Below are positions 35,855 through 48,900 of a DNA stretch of 64,000 bases, piece after piece. This stretch comes from Hymenolepis diminuta. Taxonomy: Eukaryota; Platyhelminthes; Cestoda; Cyclophyllidea; Hymenolepididae. Each line of letters starts with the position of its first letter. Position 1 is the first letter of the stretch. The stretch lies in assembly GCA_900708905.1 (NCBI GenBank), contig CAADRB010000034.1, positions 1,290,319-1,354,318 on the forward strand, given 5' to 3'. The position numbers and the translations under genes were made by a program. Under the pieces are notes generated by a model that did not search any database, had not been told where the DNA came from, and worked only from the letters and a program-made list of their open reading frames with translations.

Positions 35855-38800
35855 ATGGAGGATTCAGTGGATGAGGAGGAAAAGAGGGATGAGCAAGTTC
35901 GTTTCAAATTTCTAAATTACTTTTTAGGCTTTTGACGAACAAAATAATGACATAGATTTCGTTTACAATGATGCAGATGAATACGGTGTTGAGATAGCTG
36001 GTGCATAATATATCACATAATCTATGCAATAATTTAGAACTTTATAGCTACTCAGAGGAGGACGAATTTATGGAAAATGCTCTAGCATTTGAGGAGACCT
36101 TTAAAAGTAAACGATAACTGTACAATATAACCTTTTATTTACACATATTTACGGAGCTATTCATCTTTAAAGGTCAAGGTAAATGGGTTGACGCAAATGA
36201 TCAGATCCGTCGGGGATATGTCATCAAACTTCTTGACATTCTTGAGTCCGCTGATCGAGATAATCGAATTAAGGCCGCTCGTTCCCTACTTTATCTCCTC
36301 CAAGGTGTTTTTAAGGAATGCGATCTTGAAGAAGATCAAATAACTTGGGCAAGGCGAAATGTTTATCTTTGTATTGAATGTGGTGTCCTTTCTTCCGTTT
36401 TATCTCTCCTATTACTAGAAATTCGTTATGAGTAAGTTGGTATGTGTTTGTTATCATTCGTTTAATTTAGTGACTGGGCCAGAAATCTGAGTTCAGCTAA
36501 TTCGGATTTTGCAGCTAATGGTGACCCAGTTAAAAAGACTCCAGTTACTTTAGTTGATAGTACCAATATACGGATTGTTGTGTCGATAATCTATATTTTG
36601 GTTGAAACGGTTCGAGATGGTTGTCAAACAGCTAATTCTAGTAACGGACATTCAGCTACTTCAACTATGACGAAACCACAATCTTCTACCATTGTTGATC
36701 ATACAGCTAAACTTCGGGAGCAGTTTATTGAAGAATTAGGTACATAAATGAGTCCTCCAATTGTATCTCAATTTTTGTGTCTAAATTCTAAGACTCATTT
36801 TGCTCTTAGGTGCTCCAATTAGCAATGGGAATTGTCTAACGATTGTTCTCTTCGGAATGGTACATCGATTTTGCAGTGGCTTCGCTCCGCACTTTCCTAT
36901 GAAAAAGACTCTTCTTTTACTCTGGAAGACAGTTCTTCTTACCCTCGGTCCACTTTCCAGTCTTTTTGAACTTAAAAATCGTCAGCGTCGATTAGCCAAG
37001 CTACCGGAGTTGCACGAAGATACCCACATTGTAATTCGTCGAATTCGTGCTAATAGTCCACCGGCCAATCCTGCTGACAATATCCTCAATCGTCCCTTAC
37101 GAAACAATAACAGGCACGCGGCTATCGGACAAGGCACCCAAGGACCCCATCAAGGTAGCTTAGCTGGTGGTCGACTGGCCGTTCAACAGCAAATTGCCCA
37201 GCAACAGTTGCAACAGCAGCTCGATCAGAGACAAATGCAGAGAAGATGGAACCCCTCTTTTTGTCAAGGGGGAAGCAATGGGGACTCGAACTTGAACAAG
37301 GATGATGAGACATTAGGAGCTGTAACTCCACGTCCCGGTTCACCAGTGAGAAGTCAAGAGAGTAGCGGTGACGTTGAGGAAACGAAAGTGGTTGCAGCAG
37401 CTCGGTTTTCTCATTCAATATTGTCCCAGCAACTCATAGCTGGCATTATGAATTCTCTATCAGATGTTAAAGTACTGCCTTGGAGACCGAAGGTTCGAAC
37501 TACTGACATTGAGGTGACTTCAACAGAGTCTTCATCTTATCTCTTTGGGTTTGATTTATTATCATATTGGTTTTCCTCTCTGTTACAGAACTTCCTAGAC
37601 AATGCACGGCAGAAGTTTATAGGCTTCAGGGTTGCTAATGATATGACTACACTTTATGGATTGCCTGAGCCTATTCATGAAGCAGTGAAAGTGTTAAAGA
37701 AGTATCACTATGTATCAGTTGGTGAAGTTCAGATTAAGAAGGAAGCGGGGTATATCAAATATCCACTGCTACTGGTATGTCTGGTTATTTAATAGAATCT
37801 TTATTTGGATCGAGTTCGAGTTGTCTCATTTGAATAATTTTTACCTTAAGGGTAAGGAAAACATTCCTGATACACCTGCTGAACGTCTCTATGTTGCAAT
37901 GCTACCTCTTCTGCCACAGTACATGGTAAGTTTTAATTTAATGCTGAACGAAATAAAGAAAACTAAATCACGATGTGGGGAAGAGAATTCAGTTGTTATT
38001 AGCACAATCCTCCTTTTTATGTACTTTCATTTGTGTTCAGATTTGATTTCACATCGAGTGTCTACAATCGGTCTTTTGGAATGGTCATGAGACTCGCTTT
38101 AAATTCTCAAATGACGCACAAAAGCGTTTCGGACTGAGTCAAATCCTCCCTTATTTGCTAAAAGTTATAGTTGAATAAGTTATAATGTCATGTTAATTCC
38201 TTCGTTCACTTTCTAAGAAAATTGTACTCGTACATTTAAAGTGGAGACTAAATCATCGAAAAAATTATTTATTACTCTAAATTGCTTTTATTTCGTCTTT
38301 TTTTAATTAACTATTTTTAATTTCAAGTCATAAATGGTAATCTGTTATAAATTTTTAAGTCTTATGACTTTCACGTCCAAAAATGTATCTCATCATGCAA
38401 ATGGATTCATTTCTTGAGGGCATTCGTCAAGATACTGAATATTCTTTTCTTTAAGCTATACGGTAATTAGAGTGGATAATTTTGATAACTTCCTGGAAAT
38501 GAATTTATGATTCTATCCTGTCCCTACTCCAATATGAGATTTTAACATCCCCACTGTCCTTTTGTATGAGCTTGTCTATTCGGGTATTTCCCCAAGTAAT
38601 TAAGATCATGTAAGAGGTTCCTTAATTTTACGTATTTGAATAGGTGATTCTTCGAATGATAAGTTATCCGATGGGATAAATATGGATTTAAGCTTAAAAC
38701 CTCTGTGGTTCTAGAGTAATCTAACTCTTGTTTCTCCTTTTTTTCTTTTAGATTGCAATACTCAAAGTTCTACTGGCTTCCGCACCCACCTCTCGTACAA

Positions 38801-41721
38801 AGACTGAACCTATCAATATTTTAGCGGAAATAACTCCTCCTGAAGCCCCGTAATTTTTCCATTTTGTCCTTTAATCCCTTGTTTTATAGAAACAACCAGC
38901 TGCAGACCCTCATAATGAACTACGACGTGAATCGGCATCGGGAAATCATTGTGAAGGCAATCTCTGGTCTGCTTCTCTTATTGCTCAAACACTTCAAGTT
39001 GAATCACATCTACCAATTTGAATACATTTCACAGCACCTCGTCTTTGCTAACTGTATTCCTCTGGTGCTCAAATTCTTCAATCAGAATACACTCCTCTAC
39101 GTTCAGGCTAAGAATAGGTACTGTTTTTTCGTATATTTCTTATAATTGTGTTTGTTTAGTATCTCATGCTTGGATTTTCCGGCTCGAGTTATTGGAGAAG
39201 TCTCACAGTTGACGCCTGAGATGCTCGTAAGTAGTTCCTTTTTCGAAAATGTTTTGCCCTATTCTATCACTTTAAAACTTTTAACGTTGAATTGAGAGGT
39301 TTATTAACCCAATGGTAAGTAAAAATGTTAGTGATAGCCGTTTTGCTGTCTGAATCCATGTCCCATTGTGTTCATTTTTAGTGAAATATATAATTTCCTA
39401 TCTGAGAAAACTTAAACTATTTAATTACATTTTACTGAAATTGAAGTCATAAATATTTTATGGAATTACACGCCCACTAGATTCCAGTGTTCAGTCGTTG
39501 TTACCTGCTTTTAGATGCTAATCTAGCGTTAAGCTAATAACCGTAAAATATGGAATGGTTCAACACCTAGCCATCCCATGCCGCTAACTTACCAGCTCCA
39601 TTACATTCAAAAGTAAAAAACTGTAAAGTGCCTGAGTACGTCTATTCAGATAACCAACAAAAAAGGCAGTATATCGGGGGTCATAAACAATGGGTAGTCT
39701 TCAGGACACTCTGGGCCCTAGTTTAAGTTTTTATCGAATCGGGAGACGGACAAAAATATGGTGAATGACGCGTAAGAATTTGTTTTCTTTGAAATGTTTT
39801 TTTTATAATTAAATTATTACTGTTAGCAGAAGTCACGTTTGATTCCGGTCTTCAGTTCTACCGAGCTTTTAGTTTGTAAAATTTTATTTGAATGAATGCT
39901 TTTAACTTCCGTTCACTTTTATTCTATTTTTTAAATAACTGTCGGGTTAAACAGGTATAAGAATGGTGCAAGTGCCAGACACGGTATGAATGCATTTGCC
40001 ATTAGCGTTCTTTCTCCGATGAAAGACAAATTATAACACTTAATGTTCAATAGTTAATCTACTGTCAAAATCTGAGGGTATTGTTAAAGCTTAAATCATC
40101 GGTATTAAAGCGAAGATGAGCAGCTATTAGAACGTAATCTTGAGAAGTGTTGTATTCGTAGAAGCATCAGCTTTCGACGACCTATTTAATTATTTCAACT
40201 TCTTAGCGTCCATGTTTTCTCGCTTCCAACTTGGCCATCAGCCATGTAGCATTACTTACCAAATAACCTTTTTTGGTTTATTGGTTAGTGATTGTTTTAT
40301 GTATTCAGAATAGCGACTGGTCTCCCTGTTGCTGGCGAAACATGTTCTCCTGCATAAACCTCCTGCGAATCTTGAACATGTTGACAAAGTGGAAGCATTC
40401 GCGAACTCTCGTAAGTTATTTGGACACTTGATTTGTCTTAAACATAATATTAGGCAAACTTATCCCTCTGTGTACTCCATTTAACAGATGCTAGTGGTAT
40501 TCAAATCCTCGCCAATTCTGAAGCGAGCACTTAGAGTACGTCATGCCATGCTCCAACTCTACGTGCTAAAACTCCTGAAGCTTCAGAGTCGGTACTTTGG
40601 ACGTCAGTGGCGCAAGAACAATATGTCTGTCATGTCGGCAATTTACCAGAAAGTTCGACATCGCCTTACTGATGATTGGGCCTACGGAAATGGTATGGTG
40701 GCATGTTTCTTTACTTTATGTGATTTCTACCTAAGCAATAGGTGGACAGCAGAACAGGGAATTCGATCAACCATTATATAGGGAAATTTTTTCTTTTGAA
40801 CGAAACCAAAGAGCATTATTTAAAGTAGGAAAATAAATCGAAAAGTTAGGGATTCGGTTATCATATAAGGATGTTCGCGAATTAAGACAACGCACAACCC
40901 TGAGATCAAGTGGTTAGAAATGGATATTGAGCATATTATCCCAGGCTTATTAGAGAAACTTATCTTTAAAGTCTCTTATTGATAAGGTCGCATACAATCA
41001 GAACTGGTAGGCTCTTTTGTTGCTGTACATGTGTCATTTAAAGTGTCAAACAGGCACTAATGCATTACAAGTTGGATCGCTGTATGCTTTTTTTTCTGTG
41101 CCCGTCTTTAAGATGACTAACTGAGCTTTGCACACGTCTGTGAATAGTGCGGTGATGGTGTGATTCATTCCCTTTTGAAACAGATGCCTCACCATAAGTA
41201 GTCAACTTTAATCCAGAATACTAATTGAACGTGAAGATACATTGCTTTGCACATGTTTAGGAATTTTCTATGGAGCTTTTTCTCCATTTTTATCTTAGTT
41301 TCTTTGTATAACGTTAATGAACGATGCTTCTCATCGTTTTTAATCTATTCTCACTCTGAAATTGTTAGGAGCTTTGTTCAATTACAGCTCAGTTTGAAAA
41401 CCTTTAGTGGGGACTGTTTATTCATATCATTTTTCTTGTGACATTTCAGAGATCGACACCCGCCCTTGGGATTCTCAGGTTGAAGAATCCACCTTACGTT
41501 CCTCCATTGATCAATTCCACCAGCGTCGCTACTACAGCGACTGTCTGGAGGCAGATTTCCAACCCGTGGATAATCATCTCTCCTCCGTGTTGAATAAGCC
41601 GATGGAGCTGCCAGAGGGGTTTAAGAGGAACTACGAAATGTGGCTTGAACAGGAGGTTTTTTCCACACCCATCAATTGGGATCGCGTCATCCTTGATGAC
41701 CCGATCGCAAACTCGGCGTGA
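35855..41721 (+). CDS. STRIP1: Striatin-interacting protein (STRIP1/2, FAM40), STRIPAK complex
   Basis: Fourteen exons give 882 aa (human STRIP1 837): 35855-35896, 35928-36000, 36038-36106, 36173-36431, 36471-36739, 36810-37513, 37589-37774, 37851-37925, 38752-38849, 38890-39117, 39160-39226, 40309-40410, 40488-40692, 41450-41721. STRIP proteins are the scaffold of STRIPAK, which joins PP2A/striatin to GCK-family kinases and tunes Hippo signalling. N1221-domain segments are clear: [54 protein letters not shown]. The C-terminal DUF3402 region has [84 protein letters not shown]. Between them (about residues 332-455) lies a Gln/Asn/Gly-rich insert absent from vertebrate STRIP. Vertebrates have two paralogues, so this single gene is best called STRIP1/2. 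The 5' introns are tiny (31 and 37 nt). Confidence 0.95.
39480..39872 (+). repeat. Two diverged copies of a short repeat in STRIP intron 11
   Basis: Segments 39480-39514 and 39841-39872 share the order GATTCC-GT-TTCAG-T-TACC-GCTTTTAG with small gaps, and both look degenerate. The second is preceded by AGTCACGTTT, making a box-B-like string GTTTGATTCC. They may be remnants of a short interspersed element. The evidence is weak. Confidence 0.3.
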
Positions 41722-42967
41722 ATTTAGTGGCTTGTATTCTCCCTTGACTTTGTTTTAACCCGACGTGTTCTACTGATTGTTTAATCTCTTCCTCTTCATT
41801 TTCGGCATTATAAATACGACCATTTTTGCTTTGCAGGAATAGTTTTTTACTGTTATTGAAGATTCAATACAGGTGGGTGTTAGCATCTTAGTTTCGATCC
41901 ACTAAACGGAATTTTTTAAAACCCATATCGATGGCTAGTGGTTGATGATAGTTATGATACATTTTATCAACCAGTCGAACTCTACCAGATAGCTGCAACG
42001 CGAAATTCACTTAATGGGGACTTAAATGCTTGCCCGCTTAGGTCATTTTGCGTAATATAGTGAAATTTGTGATAGTTGGTATCATTGGTCACACGCATTT
42101 GAATGGGGATTTGAATTAACAGCATACTTAGAAAGAGATGCGAGGAGGATGTAGCAATAACAACAGACTGAGTAGTGGTGCCTATTAGCAGTTGAGTAGT
42201 ACAGATGGTTAAATATCTTAATCAACAAAAAAGCGTCTGGACATATTATTCTCTACGCAAATTTGAGGTTATGTATCCACCTGTCGGGTAGTATGTTGTA
42301 TGCTAGCTTGATAACTTGGTGTGTAATGAAATGAGCACTCATTTTATAATACACGTTTGATTAGGCGATTTGAATGACAAATTGAATTGGTATAGACACA
42401 GTGAGTTTTATAGGTTGCAGCACTAACAATGAATTGAGTAAAATAACTAAGTAGCCCATCGATCTGTTGGAGATGTTGGAGTTTAGGCGTTCTTAGATAA
42501 AAAACACTACCAACCGAGTCTACTATGATACATACATTAATTCGGAACATCTGTCAATTGTCATGATATTTTTAGAACTGGCTACCTATGAAAATTAAGT
42601 AAAATAAATCACGAGCATTGCAAGATAAATTTTTGCACTAGTCATACGAAGATTGAAATTGTGTAAAGTAAAAATTCGGTCTTTTAAATTTTCTCAGTTT
42701 GCTTATTCCAGAATATTAAACGCTAGTCTTGCCAATTACAATAAAAAAGTTCAAATAATATACTAAAAGTCACAATCATACAATTGGTTCATACACGAAT
42801 AAGAAACCAAATAAAAGGTAATGTCAGAATAGGATAATAAGATACAAAGCTGTAAGAAATTGATAAATCTTAAGACGCATTTACTGTTTAAACACTTCAA
42901 AATAACCTTGAATCAGCTACTACTATTTACATGAAATGATCACCTTTTAACATACCTTCACCGCACA
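41722..42967. other. STRIP-NEK1 intergenic region
   Basis: About 1.25 kb holds the STRIP 3' flank and the NEK1 promoter. No coding signal is seen. At about 41936-42000 a stretch with TAGTGGTTGATGATAG and CAGTCGAACTC resembles degenerate tRNA boxes A and B. The spacing is too long for a simple polycistronic pair, so the two genes are likely separate transcription units. Confidence 0.5.
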
Positions 42968-45900
42968 ATGGAGCAATATGAAATGATTAGAAAGATTGGC
43001 CAGGGAGCATTTGGTGTCGCCTGGTTGGCAAGTAGTAAAATGACGAAATCATTAAAAGTTATAAAGGAAATAGGGATATCAAGGGTAATTACGAATTCAC
43101 TTGATCTAAATGTCTAAAAATAATTTGATTTTCTACAAATATATATCAGATTTATTTTTGAACTGAATGTTAATGAAATATATTTATAATCCACTATATC
43201 ATAAATTTTACAAATTTGATTAAATCACTATATTTATGAAGTATACTCCAAATAGTGCCTCTGTTAAATTTACTGTTTTATTGAAAAATTTTTCCAATTC
43301 CAACCGAAGTTTCCTTTATTATGTCATACAGAAATTTTCAACCATTTTTCATAAAGGTTTTGACTGTTTTATTTCAGAGGAATTTCCAAATAGTTTTCGT
43401 TACATTTTAGATGAAACCCAGAGAAATCGACGAGTCAAGAAAGGAAGTATGCATTTATTTTGTTATTTTATTTATCAGATATCCGTTCTTGCCAAATTAA
43501 ATCACCCAAATATTGTGAAATACTGCCATTCATTTGAAGGTGAGGATCATACCTTTTTAACTTGGTTTAGAATCTGACACCATTTATATTGTTATGGAAT
43601 ACTGCGACGGTGGCGATTTATACACGAAGATTAATTCCCAAAATGGGGTGCTATTTTCAGAAAATGAAGTAAACCATTATTTGGCTTTAAAAATGTTATA
43701 ATAGATCCTCGATTGGTTTGTACAAATTTCATTAGCGGTGAAACATATTCATGACCACATGATCTTACACCGGGATATTAAATCTCAAGTACCTAATCGA
43801 AATTTTATAATCCTATAATTTTGGCAGAATATCTTTCTAACAAGCAAGGGTCGAGTGAAACTAGGTGATTTTGGTATAGCTAAAATTCTCAAAAATACCT
43901 TCGATTTGGCTCGAACTTGCATTGGAACTCCTTATTACCTCTCTCCAGAAATCTGCGAGAGTAAGCCTTACAATAACAAAAGCGATATCTGGGCTCTCGG
44001 CTGTGTTTTATATGAGCTTACAACTCTTAAACATCCGGTAAGAAAACGGAATTATTTTTTTCAGCTTGTCAAATTATTTATAAATTTATATTGTATCAGT
44101 TATTATATTCATTTCTATATTATTATTAGTTTGATGCTGGTAACATCAAAAGCCTGGTGCTCAAAATTATAAGCGGACGCTATCCACCGATATCTCCTAA
44201 GTATAGCGTCGATCTTCGGAATCTTATTTCAAAACTCTTTCAGCGGGACCCACGGCAAGTTATTCTAGATTTTGAAGTGCATCTCGCTCTTTCGTGTATT
44301 TTCTGTAATCAAATGACTTTACTTCAGTGTTCGTCCGAGTATAACAGCAGTCCTGAAGTATCCTATCATGAAAAATCGGATACATGCTTTCCTTAACACT
44401 GCAGTGAGTAGCTTATACACACATCTCTATGTGGGAACGCACCGCAATCGTATTTGTTGTCTAAGCACAACCTGTTTTTAAATTTCCCCTCAAATTAACC
44501 AAGGTCAGACATAACTGCACTATTGGGTTTATATATAAGGGGTTTAAAAGGTAGTAATGCTTCATATAGATAATACTTTGTTTTTCCTATACCCTATCTA
44601 TCATTATCCAGAAAGAGAACTAAAGCATTTATCACTGATGACAAACAGTAAATTTGTATCACTAAGACTAGGAGAAATTGTACAGTTACAAATGAGAGCA
44701 AGCCCGTCAAGTCCCATTTTGATTATCTCCTCAAGATCTGCTTTAATTGCGAATATACCATAAAATCGGTTCAAAAAGACTCTGATTTCCTTCCATTCAG
44801 CAACCTACCATTGTAAGAATTGCATTTGTCCTATATTAGTATCCCTGAATAGAAGAAACTTCTTGCTGTAGATATAATAAGTCATCTTTTGTCCTCATTA
44901 GTCTACACCTTTATTGCTTTTTCTACGCCCAATAGTTTTTTATGTTGTACAAGGTACAAGTTATACAGCACATTTTTGCTTTTAGGAGATGAAATTTGAA
45001 GGGAAGGTGGTGGTAGAGCAAGCAAAAAGTCGACTTCCGAAGTTACCATCTTCAATTACTGGGAAAGGATATTGCAATAAACGTAACAAGCAAAGGTTAG
45101 ATTTTTATCACGATTTTTATGCTCCTATCTCATAGCAGCATCCACTAGTGATCATTATAGTCATCATAAATGATGAATTGTGCGTATATTCTTATAAAGT
45201 GAGATATTATTTTAGTGCGTGCATTGCTGGTCGACAGTCGACTTCACGATCAAGAAAGTTTCCTTCAAACCAGGTTCTGAAGCGCACATCTAAGGAAAAG
45301 TTGATTAGAAGGCGCGATCTCATTGCAGCAATGCACCAGAAAAGACAAAAAGCCATATCTCGACAGTGTAAAGTACGCCTGGTTGTTGTTATAATCCCAG
45401 AAATTCTGATTTTTACAAATGTCCGAAAGATTTATGTTTTTATATAAAAAAACATTTGATGACAAGATAAAAATGATATTTGTATATTTTTTCCTAATTT
45501 CAGGAAATGCTGTTGGAAAAGCCAGAAGGAAATGTATATATTCACGCATCATCCACTCCGCGATCAGTAAAAGTAAATTCAACCCTTTGTGATAGGCATT
45601 ATATTTACGCGTTTTATTTATAATTATTTATATCCATAGACAAAGTCATTCAATAAGTTTCACACTTGGTGTTATCTTAATTTCCAGAGCTCCCGTCAGG
45701 ATTACAACTTCCCAGTACCTGTGGTGAGACCGTCAATAGAAATTCCAGTTTTGGTTCCGAAAACACCTCGTTTAGAGGTAGTTTCAGTTGGAACTCTGAG
45801 TCGATATCTGGAGGAACTCAATAGAAGATCCCAGGAAAGTGAACAAAGATCGGTGTCGGAGAGTAAGTGAGGCTATGGCCATAAAATAGCTGATAATTAC

Positions 45901-48900
45901 AGTGTGCCCTACTTATGGTATAAATAGCCGCCTAAGTATGATTAATGCTTGCACTGAATGCTTCAACATATATCAACCCTTGTCAGACAGTTAAAACGAG
46001 TTGCTTATTTTCTTTCTATTAGAGAATAGCGTGTGCACGGTGGGAGGGAAAGTGTTTTCAAGTCATAAGGAAGAACGATATAAAATTAAAATGTTTTCAG
46101 ACGAATGAGGTCTGGTTAGGTAAAGAAATAAACTGAAAAAATGATTTCGGTGGTGCTCACAGCTGCTGTTTACCTCTTTAAAAATTCTACTCAACTATTT
46201 TAGATTTAAGTATCAAAAAAACTAATAATCTCTTACCAAACTAATATCTTCCTGCTTGGAAACCCAATAGAGAGACACGCTAGAAGATAAATGGGGAGAT
46301 TTAGTCTTCCGGATTCGAACAATGCATTTTGTTTAGAGGGTGACTAACGTGTAGCATTGTCATGACAACACTTAATGTTTACGCTAACCACGCCTCCTGT
46401 ATGATGCTTATTTTAGTCATTGTTAAAAAGGATACCATTCTAATAGCGAAATAGTTTTCACATATGTCAAGCAATGACAAATATCTTCTCATTATTCAAG
46501 CCTAATTTAAACGTAAACTTTTGAGTATAATATGTTTATGAGAAAAGTAGGAGATTAGACTTTTTGCTCATATTTTAAGAAGGTAGATTTTAAAATAAAA
46601 AATTGACTTATTATCGGTCATTCAATAGTATTATTAGTTTTTAGAAATCCACGTTTTTAAAGAAAAGCATAAATATTAACTACTCTAGGGCCGAAATGAA
46701 TATTAATCTACATTTTGAATTAATATATATATTTCTAGATAAAAGTAGACAAAACGGGATCCCTTCCATCAGATGTCGATCAGATGCATCCCCCGTGGAT
46801 TCTTCATCCTCACTGATGATCGTTGGTAAACCAGGTAATTCATCCCGGTGATCCATTTTGAAGTGATAAACAACTTTTCAGAAGTTCTGTTTTAATCCTC
46901 TATAGAAAATAATATAGAAAGAAGAATTAATTTATTATCGGATATATATATATATATATTAGAAAGCTCTGAATAATGCTTAAATGGTGGTGTAAGGGTA
47001 TTCTTAACATTTGTATTTCATTAACTAGAGTCATACAGCGATAAAATTAAATGCTTCTTTTATTTTTTGCGATTTAGTAGCAAAAGTCTATCCGAACGTG
47101 AAGAATTACAATGATGTGGGTGAACGAAATCCGCTAATGTTGGATTATATTGAAAGACGCTTGGCAGCTGAAAGGAACAAAGCGAAATCGGATAACCGAT
47201 CTTACGGCGTGGCCTCCGCCCTTGGTCGAGCTTCTCCATGTGAGTAAACTTTATTGCATTCTACATAAGTTTGAGAAATCAATCGAATTTTCCCCGAATT
47301 TATAAATGTCAAAAATGAAAGTCACGATGCGTTCATAAAAATAATAGGTCACTCTAAAGCAATTTGGGATTATGTAAACTGTAAGTAACTCTGATCAAAT
47401 GATTCCTCAAAATCTCATCTATAGCTAGTGAACTAAAAACTATTAATCACTGATTAGTCAACTTGGCTTAGCTCTTACCGTTCATGAGTTGATAATTCGC
47501 TATCTGTTTCTTTCACTAGTTCATCAAATAATAATCTTCTGTTAGATGGAATGTTGATCACATTGAAGGAATGTGAATACACCTATGTAATTAAACTATC
47601 CTTATTTGATATTTCAAACGCAGCTCATGTTTTTTAGATGTCGTGGAGGGAAAGAAAAGCCCAACTGAAAGAGTAAGTTAAACACTTTACAGGAAGATTG
47701 TACTAATTCGATGTAGGCATTGTCGGCCGAAAATGAAATTGAGAAATTGGAAAGGAGGAATGGGATTTTTAAAGTAAAGTTTTACATAGGTTTCTAATCT
47801 TCATTTTTTAAATGGATACCGCAAATTATGAAAATATTTTAAAGTGACAATAAAATTATATCAGTTGGCAATTTAACTAAACTGAGAAAAATGCACTACT
47901 TCCGTTGCAATTTTATTTTCGTCGTACTGTTTATTCTGTCATTTATATCTTTAATATTTTTCATTTTTTACTATATGTATTAGTCGTATTAATAATTTTG
48001 CCAGGTTCAGTTTAAACAAATATAAAAATAAGTTAATTTTACTCAGGTTCAATACGCTGAACTAATGGAATTTCCTCACATACACTGTGCTATAAAGTGA
48101 GTAACGGATTCGTTTTATATATCAAAATCAACTAAATAGTTTGATATAGGTATCATAATTTTACTTTTCAGAGTTCCGTGCGGAAAGCCCCCTGATAGTA
48201 TACCATCAGTTTCCTCATTATTGGAACAGTTAAAACCCCCTCCGCTGAATAAAGTGTTGAGCCACGAGGCGCCACCGATCGTTGAAGAGAATTCTAAAAA
48301 AATTTCAAGGGAACCAAGCCAGAGGTATTGAAGGCTCGTTATGTTAAACTGTAACGTTAGTCATCTGGTTCAAAGCTAGTGAGGGTTTTAGGTTACGTGA
48401 TTACTCAAAATTTGGGTGGATCGACCAAATTGGGGTCGGAAGTAATGTATTTATCAACGATTTAAATAAATATACCAAAGCATGATTATCAAGATTATCA
48501 GAAAATTGTTAATATCATATATCCTAGTTGACAGTTATTTGAAAGTTGCTTGGAAATTTCAGAAAGTAATAGTGAATCTGACTGATAAAAACTTTTAAAA
48601 TAAACATACATAAGCATCATAAAGTAAGCAAAACTCTAATGCAAACGTAGCGTGCCATTAGTTCGGGACCTGCCCGCAGTCAGAGGTCACAATATTGGTG
48701 CTCGTCGTGGCACATCCTACAAATGGTATGACGAACTGTATTGATCAATTCATCGGAGCGGCTCCAGGTTGCCTTACTTATCTGCAAGTCAAGTGTTCTT
48801 GACACTTCCCTTAATGCGCATAGGCAGAAGAAAGGTGAAAATACTTTTGGTAGTGTTTAATTACCTGAGAAATCTGGTAAAAGGAGGTTCCGTTCTTGAA

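Noticed and set aside
41722..42967. STRIP and NEK1 as an operon resolved by trans-splicing
   Set aside because: Flatworms do have such operons, but their intergenic gaps are usually much shorter than 1.2 kb and no leader acceptor is evident before NEK1.
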